Part shown: piece by piece, positions 6,946 through 16,018 of the stretch
How positions within the stretch are numbered: position 1 is the first letter of the stretch
Layout of the letters: each line of letters starts with the position of its first letter
DNA from: Myxococcus stipitatus DSM 14675
GTDB taxonomy: Bacteria > Myxococcota > Myxococcia > Myxococcales > Myxococcaceae
Assembly: GCF_000331735.1 (NCBI RefSeq)
Contig: NC_020126.1
Span: 9,179,501 to 9,243,500, forward strand
Length of the DNA: 64,000 nt
Reading direction: 5' to 3'
The notes under the pieces: generated by a model
What the model was told of the DNA's origin: nothing
Seen by the model: the letters and a program-made list of their open reading frames with translations, nothing else
Database searches by the model: none
Program-made: the position numbers and the translations under genes

Positions 6946-9003
6946 ATGTCCCGCCGTCACTGGCCCCGACTGTCGTCGCTGCTGCTGCTGTTGTGCGGTC
7001 CCTCCGCCCTGGCGCAATGGGAGCCGGAGTCCACCGAGCCCCCTCCCGCCGAGCCCGCCACCACCGGGGCGCAGGAGGAGCTGCCGCTCGACGGTGAGTC
7101 GGAGGTGCACAGCCAGGTCGCCTCGTTCGCCATCACCAGGCTGCGTGACTCGCCCGCCGTGGTGACGTCCATGACGGGCGAGGAGATTCGCAACTCCGGC
7201 GCCCGGGACTTGATGGACGTGTTGCTCCAGATACCGGGTTTCTTCTTCGGCGTGGACACCCAGGGCGCGGTGGGCCCGGGCTTCCGAGGGCTGTGGGGTT
7301 ACGAGGGCAAGGTGCTGCTCGTGGTGGACGGCAAGGAGCTCAACGAGCAGCTCTACTCCACCCTGCAGCTGGGCAACGAGCTGCCCGTCGAGCTGATTGA
7401 GCGCATCGAGGTGGTGCGCGGTCCGGGCTCGGTCATCTACGGCGGCAACGCGGAGCTGGCCGTCATCAACGTGATTACGCGCGGCGTGCAGGGCAGCACG
7501 GACCTGATGGTGTCCGGCACGTATGGACAGCTCGCGAAGTCGAACGGGCGGCGCGGCCTGACGCTGTCGGGCCGCAAGGTCTTCGAGTCCGCGCCGGGCC
7601 TGAGCGTCTTCGCCTCCGCGTCCATGGGCCAGGGTCAGCGCAGCGACGCGGAGTTCCGCGACTTCTTCGGCAACACGGCGGAGATGGGCGGCAACACGCG
7701 GCTGAACCCGACGACGGTGCAGGCGGGCGTGGGCTACAAGGACTTGCAGCTCAGCGTGCTGTACCAGCGCTACTCCACGTCGGCCATCATCGCCTTCGAC
7801 GAGGTGCTGGAGACGCCCTCCGCCAGCGACTTCGAGTCCTTCCACGCGGAGCTGAGCAACCGCTTCCGCCCCACCGAGCGGGTGGAGATCATCCCGCGCT
7901 TCAACCTCACCCTCGCGGAGCCGTTCCGCGACTCGGACCGGGGCTCGGAGTTCTATTACGAGAAGCAGGTGATGCGGCTGCGCGGCCGGACGATGGCGCG
8001 GTGGGCGGCGCTGGACTACCTCCAGCTCACCGGCGGCGTGGACGTGGCGTCGGACCAGGGCAAGCTCAAGGGCCCGGCGAACGTGGGCCTCCAGACGCCC
8101 TTCGGCGAGGATGAGACGCTGAGCGTCTCGTACCTCAACATCGCGGGCTTCGTGGAGGCGTTCTCGGAGAACCCCATCGCCACGGTGGTGGCGGGCGCGC
8201 GGTACGAGAACCACAGCGACTTCGGCAGCTCCTTCGTCCCCCGGCTGGTGCTCCTGCGCGCGTTCGGCCCGTTCAGCGCCAAGGCGCTGTTCAGCCGCGC
8301 GTTCCGTGCGCCGGGCATCGAGAACATCAGCCTGGGCGCCGACGTGCGGCCCGAGCGCACCACCGTGTACGAGCTGGAGGGCACGCTGCGCTTCGGCGAG
8401 AACCACGCGCTGAGCGCCAACGCGTTCGACGTGGGCGTGTCGGACCCCATCATCTACTCGTACGACGCGGTGGCGAACGAGGAGGTGTACCGGAACCTGG
8501 GACGCCTCGGCAGCCGGGGCATCGAGCTGGACTACCACATCAAGGGCCCCTGGGGCCGCGCGGCGCTGAGCTACTCGTTCTATGCGCCGTCGGGCCGCAA
8601 TGACGTGGAGGACTACCAGGTGCCGGGGCACTCGAATGCCTTCACGGGGATGCCCACGCACAAGGCCTCGCTGTCCGGCAGCGTGAAGGTGATGCCGTGG
8701 CTGTCGGTGAACCCCACCGCGGTGCTGGTGGGGCGGCGCTTCGCCGTGGACGTCCCTGATGAGCGAGGCAGCTCCCCCGTGGAGGAGCTCCCCACGCAGC
8801 TCTTGCTCAACCTCTACGTGCGCGCGGAGAACGTGGGGACGCAGGGGCTGGAGATTGGCGCGGGCGTGTACAACATCCTCGGCACGAACTTCCGCATCGC
8901 GCAGCCATACAACGGCGGGCATGCGCCCATGCCCGTGTTCTCCCGCGAGTTCCTGGTGAAGCTCACGTACCTGTTCGACCCGGGGATGATGGAGCAGCCG
9001 TAG
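6946..9003 (+). CDS. TonB-dependent outer-membrane receptor
   Basis: 685 residues. A signal peptide (residues 1-24, ending 'GPSALAQ') is followed by a plug domain with 'DSPAVVTSMTGEEIRNSGARDLMDVLLQIPG' organisation, the 'VVRGPGSVIYGGNAELAVINVITRG' signature, and a long series of beta-barrel strands ending in an aromatic residue region ('LVKLTYLFDPG'). The ligand is not evident; the locus has no riboswitch or siderophore gene. AGAGG lies 5 nt before the ATG. It probably shares a transcript with the upstream PEGA protein and kinase (83-bp gap). Confidence 0.85.
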   Translation: MSRRHWPRLSSLLLLLCGPSALAQWEPESTEPPPAEPATTGAQEELPLDGESEVHSQVASFAITRLRDSPAVVTSMTGEEIRNSGARDLMDVLLQIPGFFFGVDTQGAVGPGFRGLWGYEGKVLLVVDGKELNEQLYSTLQLGNELPVELIERIEVVRGPGSVIYGGNAELAVINVITRGVQGSTDLMVSGTYGQLAKSNGRRGLTLSGRKVFESAPGLSVFASASMGQGQRSDAEFRDFFGNTAEMGGNTRLNPTTVQAGVGYKDLQLSVLYQRYSTSAIIAFDEVLETPSASDFESFHAELSNRFRPTERVEIIPRFNLTLAEPFRDSDRGSEFYYEKQVMRLRGRTMARWAALDYLQLTGGVDVASDQGKLKGPANVGLQTPFGEDETLSVSYLNIAGFVEAFSENPIATVVAGARYENHSDFGSSFVPRLVLLRAFGPFSAKALFSRAFRAPGIENISLGADVRPERTTVYELEGTLRFGENHALSANAFDVGVSDPIIYSYDAVANEEVYRNLGRLGSRGIELDYHIKGPWGRAALSYSFYAPSGRNDVEDYQVPGHSNAFTGMPTHKASLSGSVKVMPWLSVNPTAVLVGRRFAVDVPDERGSSPVEELPTQLLLNLYVRAENVGTQGLEIGAGVYNILGTNFRIAQPYNGGHAPMPVFSREFLVKLTYLFDPGMMEQP

Positions 9004-9015
9004 CCGCCGCGTCAC

Positions 9016-9672
9016 TCAGGGGTGACGCTCCAGGACGATGTCGCGCTTCGCGAGCCACAGGCCGTCGGAGTCGCGCTCCAGTCGGATGATGCCGCCTCCG
9101 CCTCGGAACTCCTGGCTGGCGCGGTACTCCGGCGTCACCCCGAACTCGCCGTCGAAGACGACGTCGTCGATGTAGTACGCGCGGCGGCCGGGCTCCTGGA
9201 TGACCAGGTGGATGTGCGCCGGGAGCGTGTCGTTGGGATAGGGCGCGGGCTTGATGGTGTTGAAGGTGTAGACGCCATCCGCACCCGTCTTCGCCCAGCC
9301 GCGCAGGCGGCCGTGCCGGCGGCTCCACTCGGACTCATCTCTCCCGTTCGCGTAGAGCCCCTCCGCGTTGGTGTGGTGCGCGTAGATGACGACCCCGGCG
9401 ACGGGCTTGCGGCCATCAACACTCAGGACCCTGCCCGTCAGGCGCAGCCGCTCGCCGGGCTCCGCGCTGTTGGCCAACTGCACCGTGGCGGGGAGCGTCG
9501 AGTGCTCCCGCTCCAGGATGGCCTCGCAGCCTTCGCAAACATAGAGGTTGGCCCTGGCACGGGACGTCAAGTCTCCACTGGCCTCGGCCGAGGTCGCCAA
9601 CGAGCACCCCACCCCACCCACCACACAAGCCCCCAGCCCCCACAACACGGAACGCCTATCGAGCTCTTGCAT
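9016..9672 (-). CDS. Secreted intradiol ring-cleavage dioxygenase-like lipoprotein
   Basis: 218 residues. The N-terminus carries twin arginines ('DRRSVLWGLG') and a lipobox-like 'GGVGC', fitting Tat export and lipidation. The C-terminal 140 residues match the catechol/protocatechuate intradiol dioxygenase fold: 'GRVLSVDGRKPVAGVVIYAHHTN', a candidate iron-ligand Tyr in 'GLYANG', 'GWAKTGADGVYTFNTIKP' and the 'PAHIH' His-X-His iron site. Exported members are known in many bacteria, usually with unknown aromatic substrates. The ribosome site is locked in a hairpin (9675-9693). It follows the SDR gene by 89 bp on the same strand. Confidence 0.8.
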   Translation of the reverse strand: MQELDRRSVLWGLGACVVGGVGCSLATSAEASGDLTSRARANLYVCEGCEAILEREHSTLPATVQLANSAEPGERLRLTGRVLSVDGRKPVAGVVIYAHHTNAEGLYANGRDESEWSRRHGRLRGWAKTGADGVYTFNTIKPAPYPNDTLPAHIHLVIQEPGRRAYYIDDVVFDGEFGVTPEYRASQEFRGGGGIIRLERDSDGLWLAKRDIVLERHP

Positions 9673-9674
9673 GT

Positions 9675-9693
9675 GTTCCCTGTAACCGGGAAC
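9675..9693 (-). promoter_or_regulatory. Hairpin over the dioxygenase ribosome-binding site
   Basis: On the minus strand GTTCCC and GGGAAC pair perfectly around a 7-nt loop. The right arm contains the AGGGA Shine-Dalgarno sequence 7 nt before the ATG (9672), so the stem should mask the site in mRNA. Whether it is used for control is inferred. Confidence 0.45.
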
Positions 9694-9761
9694 TTACCCG
9701 TTGATTCCGACAGACGGTGCTCTTGTGGTGCGGAGCACGGGCGCGCAGCGGTGTCAGGCCC

Positions 9762-10622
9762 TCACGCGGCGCCGCTGGAGGCCGAGGCGGCGAGCATCTT
9801 CCTCCGCCGTCGCTTCATCCCCGCAATCAGCAGCCGCTGGTAGAGCGTGGGCAGCAGCCGCTGCAGCAGGTCGATGAACACGGCATCCATGCCGATGAGC
9901 TGGCGGCGTCGGTTCTTCTGGATTGCCGCGAGGATGTTCTCCGCGGCCTGCTCGGGCGTGGTGGCGAACGCCTTCTCGAAGTCCTTCGAGGAGCGCTCAT
10001 CCGTCCACCCCGGTCGCATCGTCACCCGCGCGTTGCGCGCGATGTTCGTCTTGATGCCGCCCGGGTGGACACACGTGGCGCCGATGGCGTCGGACTCCAC
10101 CTCCAGCTCCTGCCGCAGCGCCTCCGTGAAGCCCTTCACCGCGAACTTCGCCGAGTTGTACGCCGCCTGCGTCGGCACCCCAATCAGCCCGAACACGCTG
10201 GAGACGTTGACGACGTGCCCCTCCCCCGCCGCCTTCAGGTGCGGCAGGAAGGCCTTCGTCCCGTACACCACGCCCCAGAAGTTGATGTTCATCAGCCACT
10301 CGAAGTCCTCGTATCGGGTGTCTTCGATGGTGGCCCCCAGCGCCACGCCCGCGTTGTTGATGATGACGTGGACCGCGCCGAACTCGCGCGCCACCTCATC
10401 CGCCCAGGTGTGCACCTGCTCGCGCTTCGCGACGTCCACCCGGTCCACCCGGACGCGCACGCCCTTCGCCCGGCACAGCGCCTCCGTCTCGGCCAGTCCG
10501 CTCATGTTCACATCGGACAGCGCGACGTGACAGCCCTTGCTCGCCAACAACACCGCCGTCGCGCGACCGATGCCCGAGCCCGCGCCCGTAATCGCCGCGA
10601 CCTTGTCTTTCACCGTCTTCAT
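9762..10622 (-). CDS. Short-chain dehydrogenase/reductase (SDR)
   Basis: 286 residues with all classical SDR motifs: cofactor loop 'GAGSGIGRA' near the N-terminus, 'NNAG', a catalytic Ser in 'NVSSVFG' and the 'YNSAK' Tyr/Lys pair. The Asp at the end of the second strand ('LSDVNMSG') favours NAD(H). The C-terminus is unusually basic ('KRRRRK'), as in SDRs paired with flavin monooxygenases. The ATG at 10622 has GGAG 6 nt upstream. It begins 25 bp after the monooxygenase stop, so the two probably act on one substrate, interconverting an alcohol and a ketone before Baeyer-Villiger oxidation. Confidence 0.88.
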   Translation of the reverse strand: MKTVKDKVAAITGAGSGIGRATAVLLASKGCHVALSDVNMSGLAETEALCRAKGVRVRVDRVDVAKREQVHTWADEVAREFGAVHVIINNAGVALGATIEDTRYEDFEWLMNINFWGVVYGTKAFLPHLKAAGEGHVVNVSSVFGLIGVPTQAAYNSAKFAVKGFTEALRQELEVESDAIGATCVHPGGIKTNIARNARVTMRPGWTDERSSKDFEKAFATTPEQAAENILAAIQKNRRRQLIGMDAVFIDLLQRLLPTLYQRLLIAGMKRRRRKMLAASASSGAA

Positions 10623-10647
10623 CGTTGGCTCCGTTTCGCACACCACG

Positions 10648-12174
10648 TCATCCGCGCGCCAGAGCCCGCGGCCGCAGCCCCACCTCACGCCCCCGCGAGC
10701 GTCCGTGCCGCTCGATGGCGACGTACTCCGAGGGCTCGAACGCGGAGACACGGTGCTTGAACGCGAAGGTGAACCCGGGCCACAGCGTGGAGTTGCGCCC
10801 CGTCGCATCCAGGTACCAGCTCCTGCACCCACCCCGCAGCCACACCGTGCGCGCCATCCGGGCGTCCACGTCCCGCACGAACGCCTCCTGCGCGTCCGGC
10901 GTCGGCTCCACCGCGGCGAGACCTCGGCCCTCCAGGTAGCGCAGCGCGTTCAGCACGTGCTCCACCTGGCTCTCCATCATCAGGAGCACCGTCGTGTGTC
11001 CCAGCCCCGTGTTGGGCCCCAGCACCATGAAGAAGTTGGGGAAGCCGCTCACCGACGTCCCCAGGTGCGCCTTCATCGTGCCCGCCCACGCCTCCTCCAG
11101 CGTGCGCCCGTCCCGCCCTCGGATGCACCGCGCGAACGCCGGCTCCGTCACGCGGAAGCCCGTGCCCAGGATGAGCGTGTCCACCGGGTACTCGGCCCCG
11201 GACGTGCTGACGACGGAGTGCTCGCGCACCTCCTGGAGCGCCTCGGTGACGACGTCGACGTTGGGGCGCGTCAGCGCGGGCAGGTAGTCGTCCGAGACGA
11301 GCACGCGCTTGCAGCCCATGACGTAGTCGGGCCGCAGCTTCGCGCGCAGCGCCTCATCCGGAACGGAGCGGGCCAGATGCCGGCGCGCCTCGTACTGCGC
11401 CAGCCGGATGATCCACGGGTACATGAACGCGAGCGCGGACAGCTCCCACTTCAGGTAGAGCGCCGCGCGCATCAACCACCGCACGCCCGGCACCCGCGAG
11501 TACAGCCAGCGTGTCCACGCCGCGATGGGGCGGTCATTGCGCGGCAGCACCCATGGCGGCGTGCGCTGGAAGAGCACCAGCTTCTCCACCTCCGGCTGGA
11601 TGGCCGGAACGAACTGCACCGCCGACGCGCCCGTGCCCACCACCGCCACCGTGCGGCCCTTCAGGGAGTAGTCGTGGTCCCACTGGGACGAGTGCATCAC
11701 CTTGCCGCGGAAGCGCTCCAGCCCCGCCACCTCCGGCAGCGCGGGCACATCGAAGGCCCCCGCCGCGAGGATGAGGACGTCCGCGGTGAAGAGCCCCTCC
11801 GACGTCCGCAGCCGCCAGTGCTGCGCGCTGTCGTCCCAGCGCGCGTCCTCGACGGTGTGCTTCAGGCGGACGTGCCCGAGCACTCCGAACCGCGTCGCGC
11901 AGTCGCGCAGGTACGCCTGGATCTCCGACCGGGGCGAGTACACCCGGGACCAGTGCGGATTCGGCGCGAAGGAGAACGAGTACAGGTGCGAGGGGACGTC
12001 ACACGCGCACCCGGGATAGTCGTTGTCGCGCCAGACGCCGCCCAGCTCGGCGCTCCGCTCGAAGAGGACGAAGTCCTCCACGCCCTCCTGCCTGAGCCGG
12101 ATGGCCGTGCCCAGGCCACCGAACCCACCGCCGACAATGGCCACGTGGAAGTGCCGCGAGCGCGACAGGGACAT
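10648..12174 (-). CDS. Baeyer-Villiger-type flavin monooxygenase
   Basis: 508 residues. The N-terminal FAD-binding 'GGGFGGLG' and the second dinucleotide motif 'GTGASA' flank the Baeyer-Villiger fingerprint FxGxxxHxxxW(D), seen as 'FRGKVMHSSQWD'. Further matches are the 'WDHDYSLKGRTVAVVG' block and the C-terminal 'GFPNFFMVLGPNTGLGH'. These enzymes insert oxygen next to a ketone using NADPH and FAD. The ATG at 12174 has GGAGG 5 nt upstream. It sits 49 bp downstream of mntP and upstream of the SDR gene, all on the minus strand; the link to the hprK-rapZ genes may be only readthrough. Confidence 0.88.
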   Translation of the reverse strand: MSLSRSRHFHVAIVGGGFGGLGTAIRLRQEGVEDFVLFERSAELGGVWRDNDYPGCACDVPSHLYSFSFAPNPHWSRVYSPRSEIQAYLRDCATRFGVLGHVRLKHTVEDARWDDSAQHWRLRTSEGLFTADVLILAAGAFDVPALPEVAGLERFRGKVMHSSQWDHDYSLKGRTVAVVGTGASAVQFVPAIQPEVEKLVLFQRTPPWVLPRNDRPIAAWTRWLYSRVPGVRWLMRAALYLKWELSALAFMYPWIIRLAQYEARRHLARSVPDEALRAKLRPDYVMGCKRVLVSDDYLPALTRPNVDVVTEALQEVREHSVVSTSGAEYPVDTLILGTGFRVTEPAFARCIRGRDGRTLEEAWAGTMKAHLGTSVSGFPNFFMVLGPNTGLGHTTVLLMMESQVEHVLNALRYLEGRGLAAVEPTPDAQEAFVRDVDARMARTVWLRGGCRSWYLDATGRNSTLWPGFTFAFKHRVSAFEPSEYVAIERHGRSRGREVGLRPRALARG

Positions 12175-12223
12175 GGAGCCTCCAGACGGCCACTGTGCCC
12201 CACCCGAGGCCCCGCTGAAAACC

Positions 12224-12775
12224 TCAGGCGGACAGATGCTCCACGAGTGTCTTGGTGCCGATACCGATGAGCACCAGGCCGCCCAGGATTTCGATGCTGG
12301 TGCCGAAGCGCTCCCCCAGCCGCTTGCCGGCCCACGCACCCAGGATGCTCAGCACGAAGGTCAGCACGCCGATGAGGCCCGTCGAATAGAAGATGCCCAG
12401 CTCCAGCGCGGGCAGCGTCACGCCCACCGCGAGCGCGTCGATGCTCGTGGCCACGCCCAGCGTCAGCAGCATGGACAGCTTGATGCCGACGGGGGCGGAG
12501 GCGCGCTCCTCCTCGTCGTGGGAGAACGCCTCCCAAATCATGTGCCCGCCCACCAGCGCGAGCAGGCCAAAGGCAATCCAATGGTCGATGGCCGCGAAGT
12601 GCGTGAGGATGGCCTTGCCCCCCAGCGCGCCGCCCAGCGACATGCCGAACTGGAAGACGCCGAAGGTGAGCGCCAGCTTGAAGATGTCCGGCGGCCGGGC
12701 CCCGCGGATGGCCATGCCGCCCGACACCGCGGTGGCATCCATCGCCACCCCGAGCGCGAGCAGAAGCAGCGTCAT
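12224..12775 (-). CDS. mntP: Manganese efflux pump MntP
   Basis: 183 residues, about the usual length of MntP (near 190), with six predicted membrane helices in two halves. Each half carries the conserved acidic motif: 'ALGVAMDATAVSGG' near the start and 'TLGVATSIDALAVGV' in the middle. These aspartates are essential in the family. The ATG at 12775 is chosen because GGGAG lies 6 nt upstream; the ATG at 12781 abuts that site. It starts just after the rapZ stop, so it is cotranscribed with it. No Mn riboswitch (yybP-ykoY) is evident. Confidence 0.9.
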   Translation of the reverse strand: MTLLLLALGVAMDATAVSGGMAIRGARPPDIFKLALTFGVFQFGMSLGGALGGKAILTHFAAIDHWIAFGLLALVGGHMIWEAFSHDEEERASAPVGIKLSMLLTLGVATSIDALAVGVTLPALELGIFYSTGLIGVLTFVLSILGAWAGKRLGERFGTSIEILGGLVLIGIGTKTLVEHLSA

Positions 12776-12787
12776 CTCCATCTCCCG

Positions 12788-13647
12788 CTATTCCTTCTCG
12801 ATGTCGCGGTCCCAGAGCTGAACGCGGGTGTTCTCGTCGCTCAGCCGCCGGGTGAGCTCCGCGGCGATGGCCACCGAGCGGTGCTTGCCGCCGGTGCACC
12901 CCAGCGCCACCGTGAGGTACGCCTTCCCCTCCTTCTGGTAGCGCGGGAAGAGGAAGCGGCAGAGGTCCTCCACCTTCTCGAGGAACTGCTGCGTCTCCTC
13001 GCGGTCCAGCACGTAGGCGGAGACCTTGGGAACCTTGCCCGTCAGCCCCTTCAGCTCCGGGACGAAGTACGGGTTGGGCAGGAAGCGCACGTCCAGCACC
13101 AGGTCCGCCTGCGGCGGCACGCCGTACCGATAGCCGAACGACATCACCGACAGGCTGGGGCCCTTGGCGGGCTCCGGGCTGAAGCGCGCCTGCACCATGC
13201 GCTTCAGGTCATGGACGTTCAGCACCGACGAGTCGATGACCTGGTCGGCGATCTCACGCAAATCCCTCAGCGCGGCGCGCTCCGCCTGGATGCCGTCCGC
13301 GACGGTGCCGGTGGGCGCCAGCGGGTGGCGGCGGCGCGTCTCGCTGAAGCGGCGGATGAGGCTGTCATCGCTGGAGTCGAGGAACAGCACCTCCACGTGG
13401 TGACCGGCGCGACGGACCTCGTCGAGGATGCGCGGCGCCTCCTTGAGGAAGACCCCCTCGCGCGCGTCCACCACCAACGCCATGCGCTCGATGTGGCCCC
13501 CGCCCGCCAGCTCCGTGAGCTTGGGCAACAACACCACCGGCAGGTTGTCGATGCAGAAGAACCCCGAGTCCTCCAACGCGCGGATGGCGGTGGACTTGCC
13601 GGAGCCGGACATGCCGGTGATGACGACCAACTGTTTCGCGGGCGCGG

Positions 13648-13651
<4 letters not shown>
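12788..13651 (-). CDS. rapZ: RapZ-type RNase adapter / P-loop ATPase
   Basis: 287 residues, the usual family length. Walker A 'GMSGSGKSTA' lies at the N-terminus, 'CIDNLPVVLLP' follows, and the C-terminal half has 'FGYRYGVPPQADLVLDVRFLPNPY' and 'GCTGGKHRSVAIA', all diagnostic for RapZ (YvcJ/YhbJ). In enterobacteria RapZ binds GlmZ/GlmY RNAs to control glucosamine-6-phosphate synthase; in other phyla the target is unclear. Translation starts at GTG 13651, which overlaps the hprK stop by 4 bp (GTGA), so the two are translationally coupled. The pairing of hprK and rapZ is common in proteobacterial nitrogen-PTS clusters. Confidence 0.93.
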
Positions 13652-14613
<962 letters not shown>

Positions 14614-14804
14614 CGTCGGGGCCTGGAATATCACCGGTAGGGGCGTTTGAGTCGAAGTGCACGCCCGGCGTGGCGTCCCCCACCTCCACCCCCGCTTTCC
14701 CACCCAGGCGCCGACCCGTCCTCTCCCGGACAGTCCCTTGGCCCCTCAACAATGTGCCCGGTGGGGATTTCCCGCCGCCGCGCGCATTGCTAAGCCCCGG
14801 ACCC

Positions 14805-15149
14805 ATGTCCGATTGCCTCTTTTGCAAGATTCGAGACGGCCAAATCCCGGCCAAAGTGGTCTACCAGGATGACACCTGCCTGGCGTTCGAGGACATCAAC
14901 CCCCAGGCGCCCACCCACGTGCTGTTCATCCCTCGCAAGCACATCGCGACGGTGAACGACATCACGGAGGGGGACGAGGCCACGGTGGGCCACCTCTTCA
15001 CGGCGGCGGCCAAGCTGGCGCACCAGCGGGGCCACGACGCGAATGGCTACCGGGTGGTGATGAACACGAACCGGGACGCGGGCCAGACGGTGTTCCACAT
15101 CCATCTGCACCTGCTGGCGGGCCGTCCGCTCATGTGGCCGCCGGGCTGA
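14805..15149 (+). CDS. HIT-family nucleotide hydrolase (HinT-like)
   Basis: 114 residues, typical HinT length. It opens with 'CLFCKIRDGQIPA' and ends with the histidine triad 'HIHLHLL' followed by 'GRPLMWPPG', as in purine-nucleoside phosphoramidase HinT. Cys4 and Cys7 could bind zinc together with a downstream His ('PTHVLFIPRKH'). The protein is cytoplasmic. It is divergent from hprK across 190 bp in which I see no strong promoter match. Confidence 0.93.
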   Translation: MSDCLFCKIRDGQIPAKVVYQDDTCLAFEDINPQAPTHVLFIPRKHIATVNDITEGDEATVGHLFTAAAKLAHQRGHDANGYRVVMNTNRDAGQTVFHIHLHLLAGRPLMWPPG

Positions 15150-15246
15150 AGCCCGTCCACCTGGCTGGGGGGTGGGCGCATACACCGGCCGCCCCTTCTG
15201 TTTCGCGGGTGCTAGCGTTCCGCGCTGGCGACAAGGTGCGCCCGCA

Positions 15247-16017
15247 ATGCCCTTCAGCACGGAATCGTCTCCCAGCAATCGACGCGCATACACGGTGCTC
15301 TCGCTGCTGCTCGCGGCGGTCGCCGGTGAAGTGAATGCGACGGGCTTCGTCGCGCTCGGCATGCACACCTCGCACATGTCCGGGAACATGGCGGTGCTGG
15401 GCGAGTCGCTCGCGCAGGGTGAGCGAAGCCTGGCGGTGCTCGCCGCGCAGTTGTTGGTGTCCTTCGTGCTGGGCGCGGTGTGCGCGGCGGCGCTGCTGGA
15501 TGCGTCCCGTCACCGCTCGCGCGGGCGGCACGTCGCGGCGCTGCTGGTGGAGGTGCTGCTGCTCGCGGGCATTGGCATGGCGCTGGGGGCCTCGCCGGGC
15601 TCGCGCGCGCCGGTGCTGCTGTGGGGCCTGTCCTTCGTCATGGGGTTGCAGAACGCGCTCGTCACCCGCGTGTCCGGCGCGGTGGTGCGCACCACGCATG
15701 TCACGGGCGTGCTGACGGACATCGGCATCCAGGTGGTGCGGATGTTCGCGTGGGTGCGGGACGGCGCGCGAGGACAGGGCTTCTCCGGCGTGGTGCGCCA
15801 GCTTCGCGCCCTGCCCTCCGCCATCGAGTTCGAGCGCACCCGGCTCCACCTGGGGCTGGCCCTGTCGTTCCTCGTGGGGTGCACCGGCGGCCCGTTCCTC
15901 TACATGCGGCATGGGCCCGCGGCGCTGGGGTTGCCGTGCGCGGTGTTGCTGCTGCTCATCGGCCTGGACCTGAGCCCCGCGGCCCAGCGGCATCCCGGCT
16001 CCGCGTCTCGCGCGTGA
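15247..16017 (+). CDS. YoaK/DUF1275-family membrane protein
   Basis: 256 residues with about six hydrophobic segments. The pattern 'GEVNATGFVALGMHTSHMSGN' in the first third and 'LSFVMGLQNALVTRVSGAVVRTTHVTGVLTDIG' in the middle are the two halves of the DUF1275 (YoaK) signature. The function of the family is not established; some members have been proposed as transporters. Its stop is separated by a single base from the stop of the convergent synthase-like gene, so the two 3' ends are packed end to end. Confidence 0.85.
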   Translation: MPFSTESSPSNRRAYTVLSLLLAAVAGEVNATGFVALGMHTSHMSGNMAVLGESLAQGERSLAVLAAQLLVSFVLGAVCAAALLDASRHRSRGRHVAALLVEVLLLAGIGMALGASPGSRAPVLLWGLSFVMGLQNALVTRVSGAVVRTTHVTGVLTDIGIQVVRMFAWVRDGARGQGFSGVVRQLRALPSAIEFERTRLHLGLALSFLVGCTGGPFLYMRHGPAALGLPCAVLLLLIGLDLSPAAQRHPGSASRA

Positions 16018-16018
16018 G

